NCBI RefSeq assembly: GCF_001191005.1
Contig: NZ_CP012201.1
Location: forward strand, 496,001-560,000
DNA: 64,000 bases
Origin: Massilia sp. NR 4-1
Lineage (GTDB): Bacteria > Pseudomonadota > Gammaproteobacteria > Burkholderiales > Burkholderiaceae_D
Direction: 5' to 3'
Within the stretch, counting starts at the first letter, position 1. Each line of letters begins with the position of its first letter. This document shows positions 26,334 to 37,500 of this stretch, piece after piece. The notes under the pieces are model-generated. The model saw nothing but the letters and a program-made list of their open reading frames with translations, did no database searches and had not been told where the DNA came from. A program made the position numbers and the translations under genes.

Positions 26334-27472
26334 GGCGTGGTTTCCTCTGCATAGGCCAGTGGATCGGGATGCGGCGGTAACGGTTCCGCGCAGGCGACGG
26401 TTTGCGGAGTGCCGGCCGCGCGCATGATGCCCAGCCAGGCCTCGCCATGCGCCTTCCACCACGCCGGCCGGTGTTGCGGTGCATCGGCGTCCATCAGCTC
26501 ATCGAGCGCGGCATGCACGGCATGCGGGAAGTCGCTGCGGCTGGCCTGGTTCAGGCTGGGACCATGCTCCGTGCCGAAGGTCAGCGCCGTGGGCTGGCGG
26601 TTGAAACGGCTGGCGCTGTGGCTGGCCGCATCCAGCAGGTAGGAGGCGGCGGCATCGTCGCGTCCATAGCCGGGTGCGTAGATAGGATGGCTCCAGATCA
26701 CCGGCCCATAGCTATTGGCCAGCAGGACATTGCCTTCGGGGCCGCCAATGGCGATGCGGTGCATGACCAGGCTGTGGTGGTCGGGATCGGCCGGATCCAG
26801 ATAGTGCTGCAGATGCAGCGCGAACGGAACCCCGCAGATCAGGCCTTGCAGCGAACGGAAAGGCCAGGGCTGGCCTGCTTCGGCGGCGATGCCGTCCAGG
26901 GCCAGCGGCGGCGTGCAGACGAAGCGGTCTTCCGCGCCTAGGGCGCGGCACACGATGTCCAGGCTGGAATACAGCAATTGCAGGCTGGTGGTGATTTCCA
27001 CGAAAGCAGGCCGGCGCAGCGCCGCGCTGCGGCTGGCGTAGCCGATGAAACGCTGCCCGGCCGGCAGATGCGGGTAAAAAGTGTTGACGTGATAGCGCCG
27101 CCCGTGGCGGGCCGCCAGCTCCTGCATGCGCGCGATATCGGTGGGATGCACGGGATGCTCCTGCAGCACGTGCAGGCCGCGCTCCAGCAGCGCGCGCGCC
27201 AGCGCCGAACCGTCGCCGCCCACGATGGCGCTGCGCACCACGACGCAGGCCACGTCGATATTGGCGGGCAGCTGTTCCGGGCTGGCGTACAGCGGCACAT
27301 CGAGCCGGCTGGCTAGCGCGCGAGAGCGTTCGCTGCCGCGCGCCAGGATGCCCGCCAGGCGATAGCGCGGCAGATGCGCCGCGCGGCCCAGGTCCCCGCT
27401 GCGCGACAGGGCCGCCAGATAATGTTCGCCGAAACGGGTGCCGCAAACCACCACGTTCAGAATCTTATCCAT
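26330..27472 (-). CDS. Thiazolinyl imine reductase, Irp3/YbtU/PchG-like
   Basis: A 380-residue NADPH-dependent reductase of the Gfo/Idh/MocA fold. The N-terminus has NVVVCGTRFGEHYLAAL, followed by GILARGSERSRALA, DVACVVVRSA and VLQEHPVHP, all close to the yersiniabactin reductase. It reduces one thiazoline ring to thiazolidine while the chain is on the carrier protein. The ATG at 27472 overlaps the expected stop of the PKS gene by 8 bases. In the sequence as given this frame is continuous with the PKS because of a frameshift 100 bases upstream; I treat it as its own gene, as in all related loci. Confidence 0.9.
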   Translation of the reverse strand: MDKILNVVVCGTRFGEHYLAALSRSGDLGRAAHLPRYRLAGILARGSERSRALASRLDVPLYASPEQLPANIDVACVVVRSAIVGGDGSALARALLERGLHVLQEHPVHPTDIARMQELAARHGRRYHVNTFYPHLPAGQRFIGYASRSAALRRPAFVEITTSLQLLYSSLDIVCRALGAEDRFVCTPPLALDGIAAEAGQPWPFRSLQGLICGVPFALHLQHYLDPADPDHHSLVMHRIAIGGPEGNVLLANSYGPVIWSHPIYAPGYGRDDAAASYLLDAASHSASRFNRQPTALTFGTEHGPSLNQASRSDFPHAVHAALDELMDADAPQHRPAWWKAHGEAWLGIMRAAGTPQTVACAEPLPPHPDPLAYAEETTP

Positions 27473-30400
27473 GCTGTTTTTCTCCCGCGCCGCGCAGCAG
27501 TTGTTCGGGCGTGCTGTTCCAGCTATCCGGATGGCCGGACAGCGTTTCCAGCAGCTGCCGCAGGCGGCGCATGAGCGCCCCCCCAGCTCGTCGGGCAAAC
27601 GCCCGGTATCGAGGTCGACGTTGTAGAGCAGGGCGCTTTCTTCCTCCAGCACCTGGAAATGCAGGGCGGTGGCGGGTTGTGTCGCCAGCTCGTAGGACGG
27701 CATGCCCAGTAAAGGATCGGAGGTTTCGGGGATGGCATAAGTGCTGCGCACGCCCAGCAAACTGGTCATGGCAACCGGCGGCATGGCTGGCCGCTGGGCG
27801 CCACCGCTCCGGTAAGCTTGCAGAATGGCGGCGCCGTCCAGCAGGTCGGCTTCCAGGCGGCGTGCAATGGCTGCGCCGCAGGCCTGGGCCAGTTGCAGGA
27901 AGCTGGTGCCGCCGGCCGCGTCCAGATCGCAGCCGATCACGGCGCAGTTGCCGGCGTCCAGCATCACATTGCCGATTTGCGCGTGCAGCGGCAGGCGGTC
28001 GGGATAGTCCAGCCGCAAGCTGAATGCCGGGCTGCGCGACCAGGGCGCCAACGCACAGGCATATACCGCCAACAGCAGCGCGCTTCCGCTGACACCATTG
28101 GAAAGAGCCCGTTCCTTCAGATCCAGCCAGGCAGCGCGCGGCAGCGCGTCGCGCCAGGCGGCGATATGCGGGTCGCGGCCGGGCGGCAGATGCGGCAACG
28201 ATGGCGCATCCGGCAGCGCCGCCAGGGCATCGCGGCAGGCGGCCAGCTGGCGCGCGTAGACCGTCGTGCCGGCCAGGGCCTGTTCGCAGGCATGGTAGTC
28301 GGCGGCGGAGAAGTGCAGCTGCGGCAGGCGGCGCTGCGCGTCGAGCGTCCACAGATGCAGTTCGCGCAACATGATGCGGAAGCTTTCGATGTCGTTCAGG
28401 CTGGTGTCGATGCGCAGATGGATGCGCAGGCAATCGTCGCTGATGCGGCTGGCGCGCCATTCGAAATGCGGCCACTGCGCCAGATCGAAGATGGCGTTTT
28501 CCATCTCTTCGCGCGCAGCGGCCAGCGCAGTTTCGCGCCCGGAGGACGGCAGGCCGCGCAAGTCGCGCAGCGGGATGCCGTAGCGTGGCGCTTCCGGCAG
28601 CACGCGCAGCGCGCCGTCGGCGCTGATGGTGCTGCGCAGCGAGGCGTGGCGCTGCACCACCTGGCTCCAGGCGCGTTCGAAGGCTGGCAGGTCGAAGCTG
28701 GCGGGCTTATCGAATTCCGCATAGAGCTGCTGCGGCAGGCCATGCTGGCGCAGGCGGTGGCGCAGGCCGCGCAGGCCGTGCAAGGCCGGGGCGGTTTCCG
28801 CTGGGCGGGACAGCACGTCGCCATTCGGCGCCAGCCAGCCGCCGCTGCGTTGCTGCAGTTCCTGCAAGGCGCCGCGCAGGCCGGACATACCGGTTTGCGG
28901 TGCTGCGGCGGGCAGCGTGGGATGCAGGGCTGCCAGCAGCAGGCCGGCGAGACGGTCCACGCTGCCGGCCTGGAAGGCGGCTTCCGCCGACAGACGCACG
29001 CCGAGTTCCTGCTGGACGGTTTCGCCCAGCTCCAGGAAGAGCAGGGAATCCAGTCCGAGTTGCAGCAGCTGGGCGTCGGGGGCAATGGCGGCGGCATCCG
29101 TTTGCAGCAGTGCCGCCAGGCGTTCGCGCAGATAGCGGTCCACGATGCCGGCTGCGCGTGCCGGGTCGCGCACGGCGGCCAGCATATCGGCCTCTCCAGC
29201 GCCAGGAAGCGCAGCGGCGGCTGGCATTGACGGTTCTGCCGCCGCCAGGGCCGGCGTCTGCTGGAGCAGCGCGGCCGCCAGCGCATCCGGCGTGTCGGCG
29301 CGCAGCAGGGTTTCGGCGCCGACTTCGATGCCGTAGTCATGGCGGATCTGCTCGGCCAGGTCCAGCATCAGCAGCGAATCCAGTCCCAGTTCGATCAGTT
29401 TCGCGTCTCCCGCCACCCGTTCCAGCGGGCAGCCCAGCAGGTCGGCGATGCGCTGGCGCAGCTGTTCCGCCAGCGGCCGCGCGGCCGGCGTCTGGCTGGC
29501 ATTGGAAAGCGCTGCGGGCAGGCAGGGCGCGAAACGCCGCTGCTGGGCCGCGCTGGCGCGCCGGGCAAAGCGCGGCCAGTCGGCATGGAAGGGCAGATAG
29601 ACCGGCGCATTGCCGTTCATGGCGCAGGCCAGCAGCGTCAACCCTTGCGCATTGCTCATGCCCAGCATCCCGCGTTCGGCCAGACGCACGCCTAGCGCTG
29701 CGCGCGTGTCCGATTCGATCTCGCGCCAGAAGCCCCAGGCCATGGCCAGTGTATTCAAGCCTTGCCGGTTGCGATGCTGCGCCAGTCCTTCCAGCATGCC
29801 GTTCGCCAGCGCATAAGCGCCTTGGCCAGCAGGTCCGAAGGCGGTGGCGGCGGACGAGAAATATACGGTCAGGGCAGGCTGCAACTGCTCCTCCATCTCA
29901 TGCAGACAAAGCGCGGGCAGCAGTTTAGTCGCCAGCGTCGCTTCCCAGTCTTCCGTATTGATGGCTGCCAGTGTGGCGTCGCGCACCACGGCCGCCAAGT
30001 GGAAGACGATGCCAAGCGGACCGCCTTCGGCCAGCCTTGCCAGCGCGGCGCGGAAGGTGGGCGGGTCGCAGGCATCGGCGCCATTATCGATATGGATGGC
30101 GACACCCTTGGCGCGCAGGCTGTCGATAATGCGATTTTCCCGCTCCGATGGTGCGCGGCGCGTCAGCCAGACCAGGTCGCGCGCGCCTTGGGCTGCCAGC
30201 CACTGCGCCAGCTCAAGGCCCAGCTGGCACAAACCTCCAACCAGCACATGGCGCCCCGTCGGCAAGGCGGCGGGCAGCGCCAGTCGGCAAGGTTGCAGGA
30301 CTTGTTCCAGCAGGCGCATGCCGCGTGCGGCATAGACCGGAGCCCAGGCTTCGCTGTCGGCCAGCAGCGGCAGAAGCAGGTGGACCTGGTCGGACGGAGC

Positions 30401-33400
30401 AAAGCCGCCGCCGTCGAACTGGCAGGCGCGCAGCATAGGCATTTCATGGCAGGCCACGGCCAGCAAGGCACCCAGCCCGCTGCTTTGCCATGCTGCGGCT
30501 TGATCGCCGCTTTCGATGGCGAAAGCCTGGGGCGTCAACAGCATCAGCGGAATCGCTGCCGGCAGCCTGCCCATCGCCGCCAGCAGTGCAGTCAGCGCGG
30601 CGGCGCCGGAAGCCTCAAATAGCGGAACATCGTCTGCCAGTCCATGTTGCGCAGCGGCGATATGGATGATGACATCGATTCTGCCCGCCGCCAGCAAGGC
30701 TTGCTCCAGGGCTGGCGCGCTCGCGCCGCTGTCTGCGGCAGCATAGGTGCAGGCGGCCCCCGCCTGCTCGAATGCCTGGCGCCAGATATCGGCGCCTGCG
30801 GCATCGCCCACGCAGAACACGCGCAGCTGCGCGGATGCCGCGGCGCCAGTGTTGGCAGGTCTGGCGGTTTGCCACTCCCAGCGATAAAGCTGCGCATCGC
30901 CGGTGGCGCGCCACGGCGCAGGCAGGGGCGGGGCGGGATGGGCGCCTTGAACATCAAGGAAAATGGCGCCGTTGGCGTCACTTGCACGCCAGCCGTTTTC
31001 GGTGATGTGCAATTGCAGCGGTGTCTGCGCAGCCGGATCGGGCCAGTACAGTGTATCCAGCTGGACCTGTCCTGCGCCGGCGCCGAAACGGGCTTGCAGG
31101 ACCGCGTCGAGCAGCGGCACAGGGCTGGTGGGGAGGGACTGGCAGGGCAGGGCCGCGCCGCTGGGCATCCGACTGGCCTGGGCGCGTGGCCAAGCCACAC
31201 GGGCGCTCAGGAGGCATTGCGCCAGGCCGTTGCTGTCGCGGGCCTCGACGCGCAACTGGTCGCCAGCGAGGCTGAATTGCAGCGGCAGGGGATCGGGCGC
31301 ACCGCTCAGGTCCAGATGCCAGCGTAGTTGCTCCAGCCGCAGCGCTTGCGCCGACGGCAACTGCTCCAGCAAGGCGGCGAGGATGGTGCCCTGGCTGGGA
31401 CGGGCAACGTTTAGCATACGCATACCGTCGCTGACGCCGCCGACGACGGCACTGTCGTATGGCGCTGCGTCCGGACCTGGAGCGGCGGCGGTGATTTGCG
31501 TCGGCAGTGCCGCGCACACGGCTGCGCCCGGCCAGCGCGCCAGCAGGATTTGCTCACCCAGCGCATGGGCGGGCAATTGCTCGGCGGGGGCGGCTTCCAT
31601 CTGCGCGTAGCCGGCGTCCGCCAGCGCTTCCTGCCAGCGGCGGCGGCTGGCGAACAGTTCGCCGTCGCGCCGCGCACTGTCCAGCAGCGCCGGCACCAGC
31701 GGACCAAAGACGAAATCGAAGAGTTTTTTTGGCGCGGTGATCTCGCGCATCAACAGGACGCCGCCCGCCGCCAGTGCGCTGCCCAGGTTGGACAGCATGG
31801 CGCGCAGGTCGGGCGCGTTGTGCAGGACGTTGGCGGCGACGATCAGATCGTAGCCGCCGGCGGCCAGTCCCTGCTGCGCCAGCGGCTTGTTCATGTCCAG
31901 CGCCTGGTAGCGCATGAAGGGATAGGCGGCGAATTTTTTCTGCGCCCGCTTCAGGAACAGGGGGCCGAGGTCGGTGAAGGTATACAGCTCGCAGCGGCCG
32001 GCCGGCAATTGCGCCAGCACGTCGCGCGTGGTGCCGCCGGTACCGCCGCCGATTTCCAGAATGCGCAGCGGATGCGTGCTGGCGGCGGCCAGCGCCGCCA
32101 CCGCACTGGCGGCGATGCGGTTCAGATAAACCGAATACGGCTGCTCCTGGTACATATGCTCGACATCGTCGGTCGCCGCACCGGGGAAGACCACGCTTAC
32201 CGGATCGACCTGCTCGGCCAGCATGTCGGCCAGGCGTGGTCCGCTGCGCTCCACCAGGTCCGCCAGCTGGCTGTAGCCGATTTCGCGCATCAGGGCCAGC
32301 CAGGGGGCACTGTCGGGCAGGGCCGCGTAGGAGCGGCGCCGGTACCGCTGCCGGCTGTCGTCGCCGTCCACCTGCAGCCAGCCGCCGGCGGCATGATCGC
32401 GCAGCAGGCGCGTGAACAGTTCGCGGAAGCGGGCCGGAGCGCCGCTGCGGCGCAGGCAGGTATCCACGTCGAGCCATTCCGCCTCGTCGCGGAACAGGCC
32501 CAGTTGCGCGAAAGCCGTGCCGACATAGGCCGCATGCAGGGCGTCCACGCCCGCCGTTTCCTGGTCCAGCGCGGATAGATCCAGCTCGCGGCCCAGCTCT
32601 TCGGCGCGGCGGTGCGCGGCGGCGGCCATGCCATGCCAGGCATCCAGCGCCGTATCGCCGGCGTTTGCGCCGGCTCCAGCTGGCAGGTCCGCTGCGCCAT
32701 GCGCCGCATGCGATGCGGCATGCCTGGCGCGCGACGGGATATCGTACCAGCAGCGCTCCCCCTCGAAAGGGCAGGTCGGCAGCAGTGCGCGCGCCACCGG
32801 CTTCACGGCGCAACACGCATGGCCGTCCCAACCGGGTTGCGCCTGCGGCAGCTGGGCGCGTACGAAAGCCTGCAACGTGGCCGCAGCGTCGTCCTGTGCC
32901 AGCGCGCTGGCGCTCCAGCACTGGATCGGTCCGGCCGCAGTGGCCGGGGCGGCCGCTGCCCCGCCATCGAGGAAGGCGTACAGCTGGGCGATCAACTGGT
33001 CCGCATCTTCGGCCAGCAGCGCCAGACGATAGTCGTACAGGCTGCGGTACCAGACGCTGGTGGCGCAGTAATCGCGCAGCGATTCGCCGGCATCGAATTC
33101 GCACAGGCGCCAGGCGTGGCGCTGGGCCAGGATGCGCAGGGCCGCTTCGCTGCGCGCGCTGAGTAGCAGGAGCAGAGGCTGGCGCGTCTGCTCGCCGCCT
33201 GGGCGCGGCGGCGCCTGTTCCAGCACCGCGTGGCAATTGGTGCCGCCGATGGCGAAGGAGCTGACCGCCGCGCGCCGCGTGCCCGGCTGCGGCCAGGGCA
33301 GCAGCATTTGCGGCACGAAGAAGGGGCTGTTGGCGAAGTCGATGGCGGGGTTGGCCTCCTCGTAGTGCAGGCTGGGCGGCACCTGGCCATAGTGCAAGGC

Positions 33401-34546
33401 CAGCGCCGCCTTCAGGAAGCTGGCCACGCCGGCAGCTGTGTCCAGGTGGCCCAGGTTCGACTTGACGGAACCCAGCGCGCAGTACTGGCTCTGCGCCGTA
33501 TGGCGGCGCCAGGCGCGTGTCAGCGCCTCGACCTCGATCGGATCGCCCAGCGGCGTGGCCGTGCCGTGCGCCTCCACCAGACCGATGCTGGCCGGATCGA
33601 CTTCCGCCAGGGCCAGGGCTTCGCCGATCACGCGCGCCTGGCCTTCCGGCGATGGTGCGGTATAGCCGGCTTTGGCGGCGCCGTCGTTGTTGACGGCCGA
33701 ACCGCGCACCACCGCCAGGATCGGATCGCCGTCTTCCAGCGCCCGTTCCAGGGACTTGAGCAGCACCACCGCCACGCCATTGCCGATGGCTGTGCCGTTG
33801 GCGCCCGCGTCGAAGGGCCGGCAATGGCCGTCGGGCGAGAAGATCATGCCTTCGCGGTAGACATAGCCGGTCTGCTGCGGAAAGCCGATGCCGGCGCCGC
33901 CGGCCAGCACCATCTCGCACTCGCCGCTGGCGATCTGTTCGCAAGCCAGGTGGATCGCCACCAGTGAGCTGGAACAGGCGGTCTGCACGGTCAGGCTCGG
34001 GCCGGTCAGTCCCAGCTTGTAGGAGACGCGCGTGGCCAGATAATCCTTGTCGTTGCCGATCAGGCGCGCGAAGGTCGAAGGCGAGGCGATTTCCTCCAAC
34101 TTGTCGAAGGCGGCGGCCGGATAGCTGCTCATCTTGCACGAGCCGATCACGCCGATCTTCGGCTGCGGCGCCAGATCCGCCAGCGCCGCCTGGCCGTAGC
34201 CGGCCATCTCCAGCGCCTCCCAGGCGCACATCAGGAACAGGCGCTGCTGCGGATCGATGGATTCGGCCTCGTGGCGCGAATAGCCGAAAAAGCCCCAGTC
34301 GAAGCGGTCGGCATCGGCCAGCACGGCGGCCGCCGGCACATAGCCCGGCTTTTGCAGCAGGGCCGGATCGACGCCGGCCGCGGCCAATTGGGCGGCGTCG
34401 AAGAACTCGATCAGTTCCTCGCCGTCGGCCAGCCTGCGCCAATATTCGAACAGATCGCCGGCGCGCGGCATGCGGCAGCCGGCGCTGATGATGGCGACCG
34501 GCATGGTGTCGCCATACAGTTCTTGCAAATCGGTGGTATTGGTCAT
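27465..34546 (-). CDS. Modular PKS: KS-(no AT)-cMT-KR-ACP-ACP-degenerate Cy, with 3' frameshift
   Basis: About 2360 residues once one base is restored at 27578-27584. Domains: KS ~10-440 with catalytic TACSSS (~190), HGTATPLGD and SNLGHLDTAAG; no acyltransferase; C-methyltransferase with ILEIGGGTGG (~834); KR with an odd nucleotide motif VGGLCQLG (~1438) but normal SS and YxxxN catalytic residues; ACPs with LGLDSLL at ~1722 and ~1831; a C-terminal condensation-like domain with DTSLNDIES (~2050) and MTSLLG (~2262). This resembles the first half of yersiniabactin HMWP1, which adds a dimethylated, reduced malonyl unit. The last domain lacks the N-terminal PLT..QxAYWxGR motif and the Asp of QTPQVxLDHQ. 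Starts 29 bases after the previous gene with an AAGGAAAA ribosome site. Malonyl must come from another acyltransferase. Confidence 0.88.
27578..27584 (-). other. Frameshift at a 7-G tract near the PKS 3' end
   Basis: On the minus strand the Cy-like domain reads LPDELGG up to seven Gs, and then turns into a Cys-rich nonsense stretch (RSCAACGSCWKRC) that runs without a stop into the reductase. One extra G would continue as GALMRRLRQLLETLSGHPDSW and end at 27465, which matches the ends of the two Cy domains in the neighbouring protein (for example HALLQRLAAQADSW). A missing G, real or from sequencing, explains it best. Confidence 0.85.
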
Positions 34547-34575
34547 TTTTCCTTGTCCGTTTCAGGTATGCCGTT

Positions 34576-37500
34576 TCAGGAGCCAGATTGCTGGCTGCGT
34601 TTCATGCGGCGCTCATTGTTCTGGCGCTGGCGGCGGCGGGTCTGGCTGGCGTTCAGCGCGCTGCTGTCGTCCGCCTCCGCTGGCCGCTGCAGACTGCGTA
34701 AATGGGCGGCAAGGGCGGCGATGCTGGTGTGCTGGAAGACGTCGGTCACGCCCAGCGCCAGACCGGTATCGGCCTGCAATTGCTGGCGCAGTCGGATCAG
34801 GTCGAGCGAACTGGCGCCCAGCTCGAAGAAGTTCTGCTGCAGGGCCGGTGTTTCCTGGCCCAGCAGCGCGCCAAGGCGGCTGCGCACCGCATGCAGCAGG
34901 CTGTCTTCGATGACGGGTGCCGCGTCGCCGGCCACCGTGCCGGTCGCGCTGGCCGCTCGGGTGCCGCGCTGGCGCGCCGGCCAGCGGTTCGGCGGCATGG
35001 CGCCGGATGGCGGCTGCGTCCAGCTGTCCGCCTGCGCGGCCAGGCGCTGCAGGAGCGCGTGGTAGGCGGCGAACATCTGGTCCAGCAGCCCGGGCGGGAA
35101 TAGCGCATCCACCGAGTCCCAGTTGAAGACCAGGGCGCCGTCGCGCTCGACCACCTGCTGGTCGATCCAGACCTGCGGGGTCTGGCTGATGCCATAGACG
35201 AAGCGGCCCAGCCAGTCCATGCCGCCATCGCCGTCGCCTGCCACGCCCAGACCGCTGGTAAACACCACCGGCATCGCCACCTGCTGCAGGCGGCGGTTGC
35301 GGCGCGCCGCCTCGCGCAGCACGCGTACCGCCGATACCTGCATATGTTCCAGGTCGGCCCAGATCTGCCTTTGCATGGATAGCGCCAGGTTGGAAAAACC
35401 GCCGTCCGCACCGTTGAATTCGAGCAGCACCAGCGAGGTGAAGTCGCCCACCAGCGCATCGATTTCCTCATGCACCGGCGGCCGGTTGAACAGGGTCAGG
35501 TTCAGGGTGAAGCGCGGCACCGCGCTCCAGTTGGCCAGCACCGCGCCATAGGCAGCCAGCAGCACCGCGTTGAGCGTGACGCCATGGGCGGCTGCCTGCT
35601 GCTGCAGGGCTGCCAGCTGTTCGCGTTCGAGCACCGCCTCGCGCCGCGAGAAATGCGGCGGCGACACTTCTTCGCGGCTGTAGTCGGCCAGCGGCAGGGC
35701 CGGCGCCGGCGGCAGCGTCGCCAGTTTGCCGTGCCAGTAGGCCAGCGAGCGCTGGTAGGACGGCAGCAGCTCGATCTGCTGGCTCAGCATGACGTAGTCG
35801 CGGAAGCTGGCCGTCAGCGGCTTCAGTTCTGTCTGCGGCTGGCGCGCCAGCAGCGACCATTCGGCCAGCAGGGTGCGCATCGAGCGGCCATCGCACACCA
35901 GATTGTCCAGGCTGACGAAGAGGCGCAGCGTGTCCTCGCTCATGCGCGCGGCGCGCACCGTGAACAGCGGCCAGCTGGTGGTATCGAAGACTTCGTGCGA
36001 CAGCTCCATGCGCACCAGTTCCAGGCACTCGGCCACGGCGGCATCGCCGGCGCCACGCAAGTCATGGCAGACGATGCTGTAAGGCGGCACCTCGGGCAGC
36101 ACGCGCTGCATGCCGTCGGCATCGATCACGGCGCGCAGCATATCGTGGCGTCCGATCACGCGCCGCCATGCCTGCTCCAGCGCCGCATGCGACAGCTGGT
36201 CGACCTCGATTTCGGCATACAGGTGGGTGGAGACGCCACCGAGCTCGAAGCTTTCATCGCGCCCGATCCAGTAAGCCTGCTGCACATCGGTCATGGGGAA
36301 GGGGGTATGGCGCTGTTCCGGCGCGGGCAGCAGCGGCGGCAGCTTGTCCTCGTACGGCGCGGCGCGCGCCACCCGTTCGGCGAAATCGCCCAGGCGCGGC
36401 GCGTCGAACAGGTCGGACAGCGAGACGTGGGCATTCAGGCCATGCCGCACGCGCTCGATCAGGCGCACGGCGATCAGGCTGTCGCCACCAAGGTCGAAGA
36501 AGCTGTCGTCCGCGTGCAGATCCCCGATGCCGAGCAGCTCCTGCCAGATCTGCAGCAGGTCCTGCGCCACCGGTGGCGCCGCCGTGCCGCTCTGACGCCG
36601 CGCGCGCCGTTCGCCGCCCTGTTCGGGGCGCGGCAGCTGCTGGCGCATCACCTTGCCGGTCGGCGAGAGCGGCATGGCGTCCAGCGCCATGATGGTTTGC
36701 GGCACCATGTAGGCGGACAGCAGCGCGGCCAGATGCTCGACCAGGCGGCGCGGCGCGAAGCGCAGCGTGCGGTCGGCCTGGCGCGCGGCCAGCAGATGCA
36801 TGCCGGCCTGCTCGCCCGGGCCGAAGGCGGCAGCCGCCGCGAAACCGGCGGCCTGCAATTCCTCCTGCCAGGCCGCGCTGCCGAGCAGGGCGTCGCCGCT
36901 GGCCTGGCGCCGGTCCGCCAGGCGGCTGTAGCCGCCTTCCAGCAGCGCCACGGTGGCCAGCTGGAAGTCGCTGTTGCGGGTGATTTCGGGCGCCAGCAGC
37001 AGGCCGCCCGGCGCCAGCAATGCGCGCAGGCGCTGCAGCAGAGCCGGCACGGAGGCGCTGCGGTGCAGGGCATTGGAGGCCAGCACCAGATCGTAATCGC
37101 CTTCGGCCAGGCCTTGCTGCGGCGCTGGACGCTCATGCTCGAAGACGCGGCAGCGCAGCTCGTGCAGCTTTTCTTTCGGCTGCGCGGCGAAAGCCTGTTC
37201 CGCCTGCTCGATCAGGGTGCGGGCGGGATCGCATAGCGTGTAGTCGAGCGCGCAGTCCGGCAGCAGTTGCAGCAGCTCGCGCGCGGCGGCGCCGCTGCGG
37301 CCACCCACCTCCAGGATGCGCGGCGCGCGTCCCAACTGCTGGGCGTGGCGCCGGATGGCGGCCGCCAGCGCCCTGGTGCACAGTGTGGACAGGGGATTCA
37401 GGCGCGTCATCTGTTCCGGCGCCAGCGTATCGTCGGCCCCATAGAACAGTTCCAGGGCCGAAGCCTGGCCGCGCAGCACGGCCAGGCGCTGGCCGGCGCC

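Noticed and set aside
26330..34546. A single 2738-residue PKS-reductase fusion protein
   Set aside because: The joining segment is nonsense in the PKS frame, while the +1 frame continues the Cy-domain end and stops at the reductase start. Treated as two genes with a frameshift.
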